DNA from: JAWXBM01 sp964470455
GTDB taxonomy: Bacteria > Pseudomonadota > Gammaproteobacteria > Xanthomonadales > SZUA-36
Direction: 5' to 3'
Assembly (NCBI GenBank): GCA_964470455.1
Contig: CAYYCX010000148.1
Coordinates: 1-7,814 of the forward strand
Length of the DNA: 7,814 bases
Part shown: positions 1 to 6,270 of the stretch, in pieces
How positions within the stretch are numbered: the stretch's first letter is position 1
Layout of the letters: every line of letters begins with the position of its first letter
Position numbers and translations under genes: made by a program
The notes under the pieces: generated by a model
Databases searched by the model: none
What the model was told of the DNA's origin: nothing
What the model saw: the letters and a program-made list of their open reading frames with translations, nothing else

Positions 1-137
1 GCCTCATTTGCCATCTGCATCACGCAGGCCGGATTCAGCTCAGGCACATTCCGCGCCGCAGCCTGCGCCGCAGATTGCGCACCGGCACCAGCCACCAGCA
101 GCACCGCCCATGTGACCCATGTGATTTTCTTCAACAT
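1..137 (-). CDS. Secreted/periplasmic protein of unknown function, N-terminal fragment
   Basis: This reading frame starts with ATG at 137 on the minus strand and stays open to the window edge, so only the first 45 residues are visible. They begin MLKKITWVTWAVLLVAGAGA, a textbook Sec signal peptide: two lysines, a hydrophobic core of about 15 residues, then small residues with a plausible signal peptidase I site around AQA-AA (residues 25-28). The start of the mature protein contains PELNPACVMQMANE, including one cysteine. The cysteine sits too far from the hydrophobic core, and without a lipobox, to indicate a lipoprotein. The ribosome-binding signal is weak (a GGGGA about 11 nt upstream). 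The gene follows the AsmA-like gene on the same strand but is separated from it by a strong terminator hairpin. I do not recognise the family; export to the periplasm is the only supported inference. Confidence 0.6.
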   Translation of the reverse strand, partial: MLKKITWVTWAVLLVAGAGAQSAAQAAARNVPELNPACVMQMANE

Positions 138-155
138 TGCCCGTCTTTTCCCCGT

Positions 156-182
156 AAAAAGAAACCCGCCATCCGGCGGGTT
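156..182 (-). terminator. Rho-independent terminator after the AsmA-like gene
   Basis: Read on the minus strand, an 8-bp stem (AACCCGCC / GGCGGGTT, plus-strand 163-170 and 175-182) with a 4-nt loop GGAT is followed at once by TCTTTTT. This is a canonical intrinsic terminator. It lies 35 nt past the stop of the AsmA-like gene and should end that transcript. It also sits only 25 nt before the start of the next same-strand gene, so it could act as a leader attenuator for that gene. Confidence 0.85.
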
Positions 183-216
183 CTCACCTTGGTTGTTTCA
201 GTGTCTGACCCGCAAC

Positions 217-948
217 TCAGTTCTGGCTGTCCGGTGGATCTTCCGCTTCCTCGTCCTTGCCGAAAATGCTGTCCAGCGATTCACTCACCTTGCTGCCGAG
301 GTCGCCGGCTTTTTTGCGCGCCTGGGCTTCCAGCATCGCCATGCCGGCTTCCGAACTGAGCTCTCTCAGCACCTCGCGGCCGATCTGGTTGGCCAGTTCC
401 GTGGGCGTGCCCTTGAGGTCGTTCATCTCGATGGCATCCACTTTGAGGTCGGTGTAACGGTCCAGCGATTGCGACTCAAAACCCGCGCGTGCTCCGTCGA
501 TGCGAAAGTGCCGGATGGTGATTTCCGGTTCGGGCGCCGACGATTCCGCCGCGGGAACCGGTGATTCGCCGGCTTCCATGGCATCCAGCATCTGCTGGAA
601 GTTGGTGGTGCCACCAAGCTCCTCGATCAGGAACTCCGGCCGGTCGATCACCACCCGGCGGATTTCCAGCGTGTCATAGTCGACCGCCGCCTCCACGCCG
701 GTGAAGCGCATGGCATAAGGGTTCTTGTAGCCGGGCGGATTGGCCACGGATATTTCCCGCACATTCAGCGTGCCTTTGCGCAGGTCGGTTTCAACGCCAC
801 CCACCTCCACATGGTTCCCCAGCGAGGTGGTGGCGGCACGTTCCAGCCGGCTTTCGATCATGCTGTCCAGGCGCACGTTGACGAAATACCAGGCCAGCCC
901 GGCGCCCACCAGAATGATCAGCCCAAGCGTCATGAATAATTTACGCAT
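217..948 (-). CDS. Membrane-anchored AsmA-like protein
   Basis: A 243-residue protein with a short basic N-terminus and a single membrane segment at about residues 3-24 (MTLGLIILVGAGLAWYF). It is probably anchored in the inner membrane with the rest in the periplasm. Residues 28-110 resemble the N-terminal repeat of AsmA/DUF748-type proteins: a helix (IESRLERAATTSLG), then beta-rich sequence with the family-style VREISVANPPGY and a later IRRVVIDRPEFLIEE. A Pro/Ala/Glu linker (about 124-142) is followed by a second short beta-rich unit (143-182), a charged helical region (183-230) and an acidic tail. Full AsmA-family proteins are usually much longer, so this is a small relative. A role in envelope lipid homeostasis would be inference from the family. 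The start chosen is ATG 948, with AGGAGG 9 nt upstream; TTG 951 in the same frame is also possible. The gene lies 69 nt downstream of the antiporter gene and may share its transcript. Confidence 0.7.
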   Translation of the reverse strand: MRKLFMTLGLIILVGAGLAWYFVNVRLDSMIESRLERAATTSLGNHVEVGGVETDLRKGTLNVREISVANPPGYKNPYAMRFTGVEAAVDYDTLEIRRVVIDRPEFLIEELGGTTNFQQMLDAMEAGESPVPAAESSAPEPEITIRHFRIDGARAGFESQSLDRYTDLKVDAIEMNDLKGTPTELANQIGREVLRELSSEAGMAMLEAQARKKAGDLGSKVSESLDSIFGKDEEAEDPPDSQN

Positions 949-1017
949 CAACCATTCCCTCCTGCGAATGTGTTTGCATTAATCTTTGGCCGAGGCGCGA
1001 AAACCCGTGCCTGCGCT

Positions 1018-2919
1018 TCAGCCATCATCCTTCTTTGACTGATCCCTGGACCTGGCCTCCGGTTCCGTGTTCCCGTCTGATTCAGCATCTTCCGGTTGCT
1101 CATCAGGCTTTGCAGCGGCATCGGCATCGGCGTCGGTCTCGCCGGAGCTGAGCGCAATGACCGTCCAGCCCGGTTGAGGTTCAAGTTGGCTGTCGCTGGA
1201 AAAAATCCGCAGCCGCCCTTTTTCATTGAGGGCAAACAGGGGAACGAAGCCGTTTTTCTGGGCAATCCGGTAAGCCTCGAAATCGTATTCCTCGGTCAGC
1301 TGGGTGGAGCGGATACGTGCGCCCTGCCCCAGCAGGCTGGCCAGTTTGGGCCAGGTGGCATCCTTGGCGAACAGGATATTGGTGCGCAGCGGCTGGGCCA
1401 GTTCCTTGCGTTGGTTGTCTTCCTCCGAACTGGCCGGCTGCACGCTGTATACATGCCTTGATCCAAAGTCGTGGCGGAAATGCGAACACACCATGGCATT
1501 GGCTTCGGGGTTTCTCGACAGCGCCAGCAGGTCAGTGTAGCCCCCAAGGTCCATGAATCGATCGGCATGCTCCGACAACGGATTCCCAAAATAGGTGTTC
1601 AGCCCCATCATGCGGGCTTCCTGCAAACCGGCACGGCTGGTATCGGCCACCAATACCTTGATGCCGTTCTTGTGCAGCGCTTCGCCTATCGCCAACGCGA
1701 CTTTGTTGGTGGTGCTGATCATCACCCCCTGTTCGCCGGCGCTGGATAGTCCGAGCCGGCGGGCCAGCCATGGGGCTGTCAGTCCCTGGATCAGCACCGT
1801 TCCAATGATCACCACAAACGTCAACGGCACCAGCAACTCGGCATTTTCAACTTTCCCCTCCAGCTTCAGCGCAAACAACGAGGACACCGCCGCAGCCACG
1901 ATTCCGCGCGGTGCAATCCACGCCAGCAGCGCCCCTTCCCTGAAATTGATACTGGTGCCCAGGCTCGACAGCAATACCGACAGCGGCCTGGCAAGGAACA
2001 GCGCAACCGCCAGGATCAGCAGGGAAGAGACGCTCAGCATGGCCAGCTGCTCCAGCTTCAGGCGGGCCGCCAGGATGATGAACAGCATGGAGATCAACAC
2101 CACGGTCAGGTGCTCCTTGAAGCTGAGCAGCTCGCTCACGTTCAGCCCCCTGCTGTTGGCCAGCACAATGCCCATGACCGTCACAGCAATCAGGCCGGAT
2201 TCCTGGCCCAGCGAATTCGACGCGGAAAACACCACCAATACCATAGCCAGGGCGGCATAGTTTTCCAGGTAATCGGGAAGCAAGTGGCGTTTGAACATGG
2301 CGCCCAACACCACGCCGCCGGAAACACCCCACACTGAGCCCATCACGATGACTTTGCCGAATTCCATCCATGACTCGGAACTCTGCCCGGTCATGATCAG
2401 TTCAAACAACAACACCGCCAGCACCGCGCCGATGGGATCCACCAGGATGCCTTCCCAGCGCAAAATATTGGCTATCCGCGAAGTAGGTTTGATGCTGCGC
2501 AGCATCGGCATGATGACGGTCGGCCCGGTAACCGAAACCAGTGCGCCGAACAACAACGAAAGCTGCCAGTCCAGCCCCACGAGGTAGTGCGCCGCGGCGC
2601 CCATCACCGCCGCGGTAACCAGCACACCGATGCTGGTCAGGTTGCGGATGATGGACGTGACATTGCGAATGTCCGACAGGCGCAGGGTGAGACTGCCCTC
2701 AAACAGGATGATGGCAACCCCCAGCGAAACCACCGGGAACAACAGGTCGCCCAGAAATGCGTCAGGGTCGAGCACACCCATGCCCGGGCCCAGCAACAGC
2801 CCGGCCAGCAATAGAGGCAGGATGGCCGCGATGCGCATCCGCCAGGCCAGCCATTGGCAAAATGCGCCCAAGCCCAGTATCAGGGCAATCTGCAGGGCGA
2901 GGTCAGCATCGTGTTCCAT
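1018..2919 (-). CDS. CPA1/NhaP-type cation:proton antiporter with RCK-like domain
   Basis: A 633-residue inner-membrane protein expected to exchange Na+ or K+ for protons, for pH and ion homeostasis. Residues 5-390 hold about 12 hydrophobic segments typical of the monovalent cation:proton antiporter family. Recognisable motifs are LLAGLLLGPG (37-46), TGPTVIMPMLR (131-141), EGILVDPIGA (156-165, with the core acidic residue D161) and WIAPRGI (334-340). Residues 398-495 form a Rossmann-like RCK/TrkA-N type domain (GVMIST, then KVLVAD, then EARMMGL and YFGNPL), followed by a further cytosolic region (about 510-590) and a very acidic, Asp/Glu/Ala-rich tail (594-633). The RCK-like domain lacks the usual GxGxxG loop (TTNKVA instead), so ligand binding may differ. 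ATG 2919 places the first membrane helix close to the N-terminus. An in-frame TTG at 2964 would add 15 residues but has no clear advantage. The gene is divergent from ubiE and upstream of the AsmA-like gene. The transported ion cannot be told from sequence. Confidence 0.88.
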   Translation of the reverse strand: MEHDADLALQIALILGLGAFCQWLAWRMRIAAILPLLLAGLLLGPGMGVLDPDAFLGDLLFPVVSLGVAIILFEGSLTLRLSDIRNVTSIIRNLTSIGVLVTAAVMGAAAHYLVGLDWQLSLLFGALVSVTGPTVIMPMLRSIKPTSRIANILRWEGILVDPIGAVLAVLLFELIMTGQSSESWMEFGKVIVMGSVWGVSGGVVLGAMFKRHLLPDYLENYAALAMVLVVFSASNSLGQESGLIAVTVMGIVLANSRGLNVSELLSFKEHLTVVLISMLFIILAARLKLEQLAMLSVSSLLILAVALFLARPLSVLLSSLGTSINFREGALLAWIAPRGIVAAAVSSLFALKLEGKVENAELLVPLTFVVIIGTVLIQGLTAPWLARRLGLSSAGEQGVMISTTNKVALAIGEALHKNGIKVLVADTSRAGLQEARMMGLNTYFGNPLSEHADRFMDLGGYTDLLALSRNPEANAMVCSHFRHDFGSRHVYSVQPASSEEDNQRKELAQPLRTNILFAKDATWPKLASLLGQGARIRSTQLTEEYDFEAYRIAQKNGFVPLFALNEKGRLRIFSSDSQLEPQPGWTVIALSSGETDADADAAAKPDEQPEDAESDGNTEPEARSRDQSKKDDG

Positions 2920-2948
2920 CCGGGCCTGTTGATCTCCCTGGTAAGGCA

Positions 2949-2976
2949 CGAACTTCTGGATCAATCAACAAGTTCG
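2949..2976. repeat. Inverted repeat in the antiporter 5' region
   Basis: CGAACTT (2949-2955) and AAGTTCG (2970-2976) are perfect 7-nt inverted repeats separated by 14 nt. They lie between the candidate antiporter promoter and its start codon, so they could form an mRNA leader hairpin or a dimeric repressor site. No known regulator motif is recognised. Confidence 0.4.
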
Positions 2977-2999
2977 CTGTGGGTTCAGGCTGGGCAGTC

Positions 3000-3008
3000 T
3001 GTATACCA
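3000..3008 (-). promoter_or_regulatory. Candidate extended -10 promoter for the antiporter gene
   Basis: On the minus strand the sequence TGGTATACA forms an extended -10 (TGn plus TATACA, 3005-3000). A poor -35 (TTAGAA, 3 of 6 matches, 3027-3022) lies 16 nt upstream. Transcription would start near 2993 and give a leader of about 75 nt before ATG 2919. The -35 match is weak, so this is only a candidate. Confidence 0.3.
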
Positions 3009-3063
3009 GCCACGTTCGGGATTCTAACACCCGCTGCCCGGATAAAGGCCACGCCTGGAACCG

Positions 3064-3078
3064 CGGGCAAATTGCCCG
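3064..3078. promoter_or_regulatory. Palindrome overlapping the ubiE -35 region
   Basis: CGGGCAA-A-TTGCCCG is a perfect 7-bp inverted repeat around a single central base. The right arm coincides with the candidate ubiE -35 hexamer (TTGCCC, 3072-3077). This is the position expected for a repressor operator, but no family assignment is possible from sequence. Confidence 0.4.
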
Positions 3079-3102
3079 AAAGCCGGCCGGGGCAGGTACA
3101 AT
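3072..3102 (+). promoter_or_regulatory. Candidate sigma-70 promoter of the ubi operon
   Basis: A good -10 hexamer, TACAAT (3097-3102, 5 of 6 matches to TATAAT), follows a modest -35, TTGCCC (3072-3077), with a 19-nt spacer that is slightly long. Transcription would begin around 3109 and leave a leader of about 40 nt before ubiE ATG 3150. Confidence 0.45.
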
Positions 3103-3149
3103 GAATACCGCGATTCCAGACAGGGCTCTGCCTCACCGACAGGAACAAT

Positions 3150-3905
3150 ATGAGCGATACGCCGCCAGAAACCACCCATTTCGGTTACCGGGAAGTGCCT
3201 GTCACTGCCAAGACCGGCCTGGTGGGCCAGGTTTTCACGTCCGTCGCGGGCAAGTACGACCTGATGAACGACTTCATGTCACTGGGCGTGCACCGTTTGT
3301 GGAAGCGTGATTTTGTCGCCAACAGCGGCGTGCGGCGTGGTGATCGCGTGCTGGACCTGGCCGGCGGCACCGGCGATATCAGCCGCCTGCTGCACCGGCG
3401 GGTGGGCAGCACCGGCGCGGTGGTACTCACCGACATCAATGCCGACATGCTGCGCATCGGCCGCAGCCGCATGGAGGACAGCGGCCTGGCCGGCAATATT
3501 CATTACGGCCTGGTGAACGCCGAACAATTGCCGTTTGCCGACCGCAGTTTTGATGCGGTCACGATTGCCTTTGGCCTGCGCAATGTGACTGGCCAGGATG
3601 CTGCATTGCGGGAAATGTACCGGGTGCTCAGGCCGGGGGGCCGGGCGCTGATCCTCGAATTTTCCCATGTGCGTGAAGAGCACCTGGCGAAGCTTTACGA
3701 GCGTTATTCCTTCAGCGTGCTGCCGCTGCTGGGGCGGCTGGTGGCCCATGACGAGGACAGCTACCGCTACCTGGCGGAGAGCATCCGCAAACACCCGCCA
3801 CAGGAAAAGCTGGCGGAAATGATGACAGCGGCGGGGTTCGAGCAGGTGCGGTTTCGTGACCTGACCGGTGGCATCGTCGCCATTCACAGCGGATTGCATG
3901 CCTGA
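3150..3905 (+). CDS. ubiE: Ubiquinone/menaquinone C-methyltransferase UbiE
   Basis: A class I SAM-dependent methyltransferase of 251 residues, the usual length of the E. coli enzyme. It C-methylates 2-methoxy-6-polyprenyl-1,4-benzoquinol in ubiquinone synthesis and demethylmenaquinol in menaquinone synthesis. Visible motifs are the N-terminal FGYREV (11-16) and FTSVAGKYDLMND (29-41), the SAM-binding DLAGGTGD (69-76), the acidic residue after strand 2 in TDIN (94-97), NAEQLPF (123-129), FGLRNVT (141-147) and the UbiE signature RVLRPGGRALILEFS (158-172). The end, FRDLTGGIVAIHSG, is typical of the family. The start ATG 3150 has AGGA about 6 nt upstream. It is the first gene of the operon and overlaps ubiJ by 8 nt. 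Whether the organism makes menaquinone too cannot be judged here. Confidence 0.97.
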   Translation: MSDTPPETTHFGYREVPVTAKTGLVGQVFTSVAGKYDLMNDFMSLGVHRLWKRDFVANSGVRRGDRVLDLAGGTGDISRLLHRRVGSTGAVVLTDINADMLRIGRSRMEDSGLAGNIHYGLVNAEQLPFADRSFDAVTIAFGLRNVTGQDAALREMYRVLRPGGRALILEFSHVREEHLAKLYERYSFSVLPLLGRLVAHDEDSYRYLAESIRKHPPQEKLAEMMTAAGFEQVRFRDLTGGIVAIHSGLHA

Positions 3906-4575
3906 TATGGCGGAACAGCAGTCACGCGCATACCGAACCCCGCTGCCCGGCCTGCTGGCAACTTCGCTTGAAGTCGCCATCAACCGCCTGCTGGCGGCGG
4001 ACCAGCAGAGCGGTGAACGCCTGGCGCGCCTGGATGGACGCTGCGCGCGACTGCAGCTCGAGGACCTGGGCATCACGCTGGATTTTCGTTTTGATGCGTA
4101 CCGCGTGGCCGTCACCCTGACGAAAGACGACGAAGCCGACACGGTGATCAGTGGCAGCCTGCCGGCGCTCATCGCCATGGCCGTTCCGGACGACACCGGC
4201 CGTTGGGGCGGGCCCGGCTCGCGCGTGAAAATTTCCGGCGATGCCACCCTGGCTCGCGACCTGGAGCGACTGTTTTCGCAACTCGACCCGGACTGGGAGG
4301 CCGGCATCGCGCGGTTTACCGGAGATGTGCTGGGTTACCAGATCGCGAGCGGGTTGAAGGGTTTCGGTCAGGCTTTGAAGAGCACCGGTGAGAACCTGCA
4401 ACAGCTCACCGGTGAGTATTTGTGCAGCCCGCAAAGCCCCATCGCCCAGGAAAGTGAGCTGCGGCAATTCGCCGACGAGGTAGACCGCCTGCGCGACGCC
4501 ACCGAACGGCTGGAAGCGCGTGTCCGGCTGCTCGATGAGCGGCAACAAGGCGAAGACGCGGAGAACAAGGCATGA
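3898..4575 (+). CDS. ubiJ: Ubiquinone biosynthesis accessory factor UbiJ
   Basis: A 225-residue protein. UbiJ is a non-catalytic SCP2-domain protein that binds ubiquinone intermediates and helps organise the soluble Ubi complex, where it partners with UbiK in E. coli. The SCP2-like domain occupies about residues 15-115 (LPGLLATSLEVAINRLL, then LDFRFDAYRVAVTL and GSLPALIAMA). It is followed by the family-typical ISGDATLARDLERLFSQL (112-129) and DPDWEAGIARFTGDVLGYQI (130-149). The C-terminus (about 186-217) is a predicted coiled coil (ELRQFADEVDRLRDATERLE), as expected for pairing with a partner. The start ATG 3898 overlaps the ubiE stop by 8 nt. Upstream ATG 3868 would overlap ubiE by 38 nt and adds residues unlike the family, while ATG 3907 is an alternative. 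The stop overlaps the ubiB start as ATGA. Confidence 0.92.
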   Translation: MPDMAEQQSRAYRTPLPGLLATSLEVAINRLLAADQQSGERLARLDGRCARLQLEDLGITLDFRFDAYRVAVTLTKDDEADTVISGSLPALIAMAVPDDTGRWGGPGSRVKISGDATLARDLERLFSQLDPDWEAGIARFTGDVLGYQIASGLKGFGQALKSTGENLQQLTGEYLCSPQSPIAQESELRQFADEVDRLRDATERLEARVRLLDERQQGEDAENKA

Positions 4576-6239
4576 TCCGCGCCCTGCAGCAATTCGGCCG
4601 CCTGCTGCGCATCAGTTCCATCCTGGCGCGCTACCGGCTGGATGACCTGCTGGCCGCCACCCACCTTTACCGGCCGATGAAATTCCTGCGCGTTCTGGCC
4701 CCCTGGGCCAACCAGGCCGGCATGGCCGAAAAACCTCGTGGCGAGCGCCTGCGGCTGGCGCTGCAGGACATGGGCCCGGTGTATGTGAAGTTCGGCCAGA
4801 TCGTTTCCACACGCCGCGACCTGGTGCCGGCCGATATCGCCGATGAACTGGCACTGCTGCAGGACCGGGTGCCGCCGTTTCCCGGCGACCAGGCCGTGGC
4901 CATCATTGAAAAGGCGCTGGAGAAGCCGCTGGCGGAGCTGTTCCTCAAATTCGATCCCGCGCCGCTGGCCTCGGCGTCAATCGCCCAGGTGCATGCGGCA
5001 ACCCTGCCCGATGGCCGCGAGATGGTGGTGAAGGTGGTGCGGCCGGGCATACGCCGCCAGTTGCGCCGCGATGTGGACCTGCTGATGAGCATTGCCCGGC
5101 TGGCCGAGAAATACATGGACGGCGGCGCGCGCGTACGGCCTCCGGAATTCGTGCGCGAGTTCGAAACCTTCGTGTTTGATGAACTGGACATGACCCGCGA
5201 GGCTTCCAATGCCTCGGTGCTGCGCCACAATTTCAAGGATTCAAAAGACCTGTACGTTCCGGAAATTTACTGGCCCTACTGTCGCGAGCAGGTGCTGGTG
5301 CTGGAGCGCATTCACGGTGTGCCGGTTGGCGATATCGAGCAGCTCAGGGCGTTGGGTGTTGATCTCGAAAAACTCGCCAAGCGCGGCATCCGCGTGTTTT
5401 ACACGCAGGTATTCCGCGACAACCTGTTCCACGCCGACATGCACCCCGGCAATATTTTCGTCGATGTCCGGAATCCGGCGGATGCCAGCTTCATCGCGCT
5501 GGATTTCGGCATCGTCGCCAGCCTGACACCCAAGGACCTCTACTACATTTCCGAAAATTTCCTGGCCCTGTTCAACCGCAACTATTTTCGCGTGGCCCAG
5601 TTGCACATCGATGCCGGCTGGGTACCGCCGGAAACCCGCGTGGATGAACTGGAGGCTGCCGTGCGCGCGGTGGGCGAACCCAACCTGGCGCGGCCTCTGA
5701 ACGAGATTTCCTTTGGCCGGCTGATGCTGAAACTGTTCCAGGTTGCCTACCGCTTCAAGCTGAACATCCAGCCGCAGCTGATCATGCTGCAGAAAACCCT
5801 GCTGAATGTGGAGGGCCTGGGCCGGGACCTCTATCCCGCGCTGGACGTGATTGAAGTGGCCAAACCTGAGCTGGAAGCCATCCTGCGCGAAAAGCACGGC
5901 CTGGATCACACCGCCCGCGAACTGCGGGAACGCCTGCCCGGCTGGCTGGCGCAGGCGCCGGAAATGCCGGGCCTGCTGCATGACTACCTGCAACAGGCCA
6001 CCAGCGGCCGCCTGACCACGAAACTCGAATCCAACGATCTCGCCAGCCTGCGCAAGGAAATCGAGGCATCGCACCGCAGTACCCTGCGGGTGATGGCCGG
6101 CGCCGCGCTGGCCGTGACCGGCGCCCTGTTGAGCGGTTTCGAGGAAATGCCCTCACGCTGGCTGGACCACTACTACCTCGGCATCGCCGCGCTGGCGGCT
6201 GGCGTGTGGATCCTGTTGCGCGGCCTGCGCAGCAAATGA
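4572..6239 (+). CDS. ubiB: Ubiquinone biosynthesis atypical kinase/ATPase UbiB
   Basis: A 555-residue member of the ABC1/ADCK/UbiB family (E. coli UbiB is about 546). UbiB is a membrane-anchored atypical kinase-like ATPase needed for ubiquinone synthesis, possibly to extract or deliver lipid precursors to the Ubi complex. All family hallmarks are present: the KxGQ motif (KFGQ, 73-76) with STRRDLVP, the alanine-rich nucleotide loop (LASASIAQVHAA, 132-143), the ATP-site lysine in VVKVVRPG (K154), the catalytic-loop equivalent HADMHPGN (287-294) and the metal-binding DFG (311-313). Two hydrophobic segments near the C-terminus (about 506-521 and 533-549) fit the known membrane anchor. Its ATG overlaps the ubiJ stop by 4 nt (ATGA), implying translational coupling. 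Nothing appears truncated or degraded. Confidence 0.97.
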   Translation: MIRALQQFGRLLRISSILARYRLDDLLAATHLYRPMKFLRVLAPWANQAGMAEKPRGERLRLALQDMGPVYVKFGQIVSTRRDLVPADIADELALLQDRVPPFPGDQAVAIIEKALEKPLAELFLKFDPAPLASASIAQVHAATLPDGREMVVKVVRPGIRRQLRRDVDLLMSIARLAEKYMDGGARVRPPEFVREFETFVFDELDMTREASNASVLRHNFKDSKDLYVPEIYWPYCREQVLVLERIHGVPVGDIEQLRALGVDLEKLAKRGIRVFYTQVFRDNLFHADMHPGNIFVDVRNPADASFIALDFGIVASLTPKDLYYISENFLALFNRNYFRVAQLHIDAGWVPPETRVDELEAAVRAVGEPNLARPLNEISFGRLMLKLFQVAYRFKLNIQPQLIMLQKTLLNVEGLGRDLYPALDVIEVAKPELEAILREKHGLDHTARELRERLPGWLAQAPEMPGLLHDYLQQATSGRLTTKLESNDLASLRKEIEASHRSTLRVMAGAALAVTGALLSGFEEMPSRWLDHYYLGIAALAAGVWILLRGLRSK

Positions 6240-6247
6240 ACCCCCGG

Positions 6248-6266
6248 CGCACGCGCAAGCGGTGCG
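6248..6266 (+). other. GNRA-tetraloop hairpin at the ribosome-binding site of the sulfotransferase-like gene
   Basis: CGCACGC-GCAA-GCGGTGCG can form a 7-bp GC-rich stem (with G6261 bulged) closed by a GCAA (GNRA-class) tetraloop. It sits in the 31-nt gap after ubiB, covers the only Shine-Dalgarno-like stretch (AAGCGG, 6257-6262), and ends 4 nt before ATG 6271. It has no T-tract, so it is not an intrinsic terminator. It could lower translation of the fourth gene. Confidence 0.35.
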
Positions 6267-6270
6267 TTGC

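Noticed and set aside
949..1017. A separate promoter for the AsmA-like gene in the gap after the antiporter
   Set aside because: Only an AT-rich stretch (GATTAAT on the minus strand) is visible, with no acceptable -35 at the right distance.
1595..2260. A 221-codon plus-strand open frame antisense to the antiporter
   Set aside because: Ser/Thr/Ala-rich composition typical of the reverse strand of a membrane-protein gene; no motif or start signal.
3279..4307. A 342-codon minus-strand open frame antisense to ubiE and ubiJ
   Set aside because: It is Arg/Ser/Ala-rich shadow coding in high-GC DNA with no recognisable domain, while ubiE and ubiJ on the plus strand match their families across their lengths.
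5241..6074. A 277-codon minus-strand open frame antisense to ubiB
   Set aside because: It is His/Gln-rich with no family resemblance and fully overlaps the well-conserved kinase-like core and C-terminal half of UbiB.
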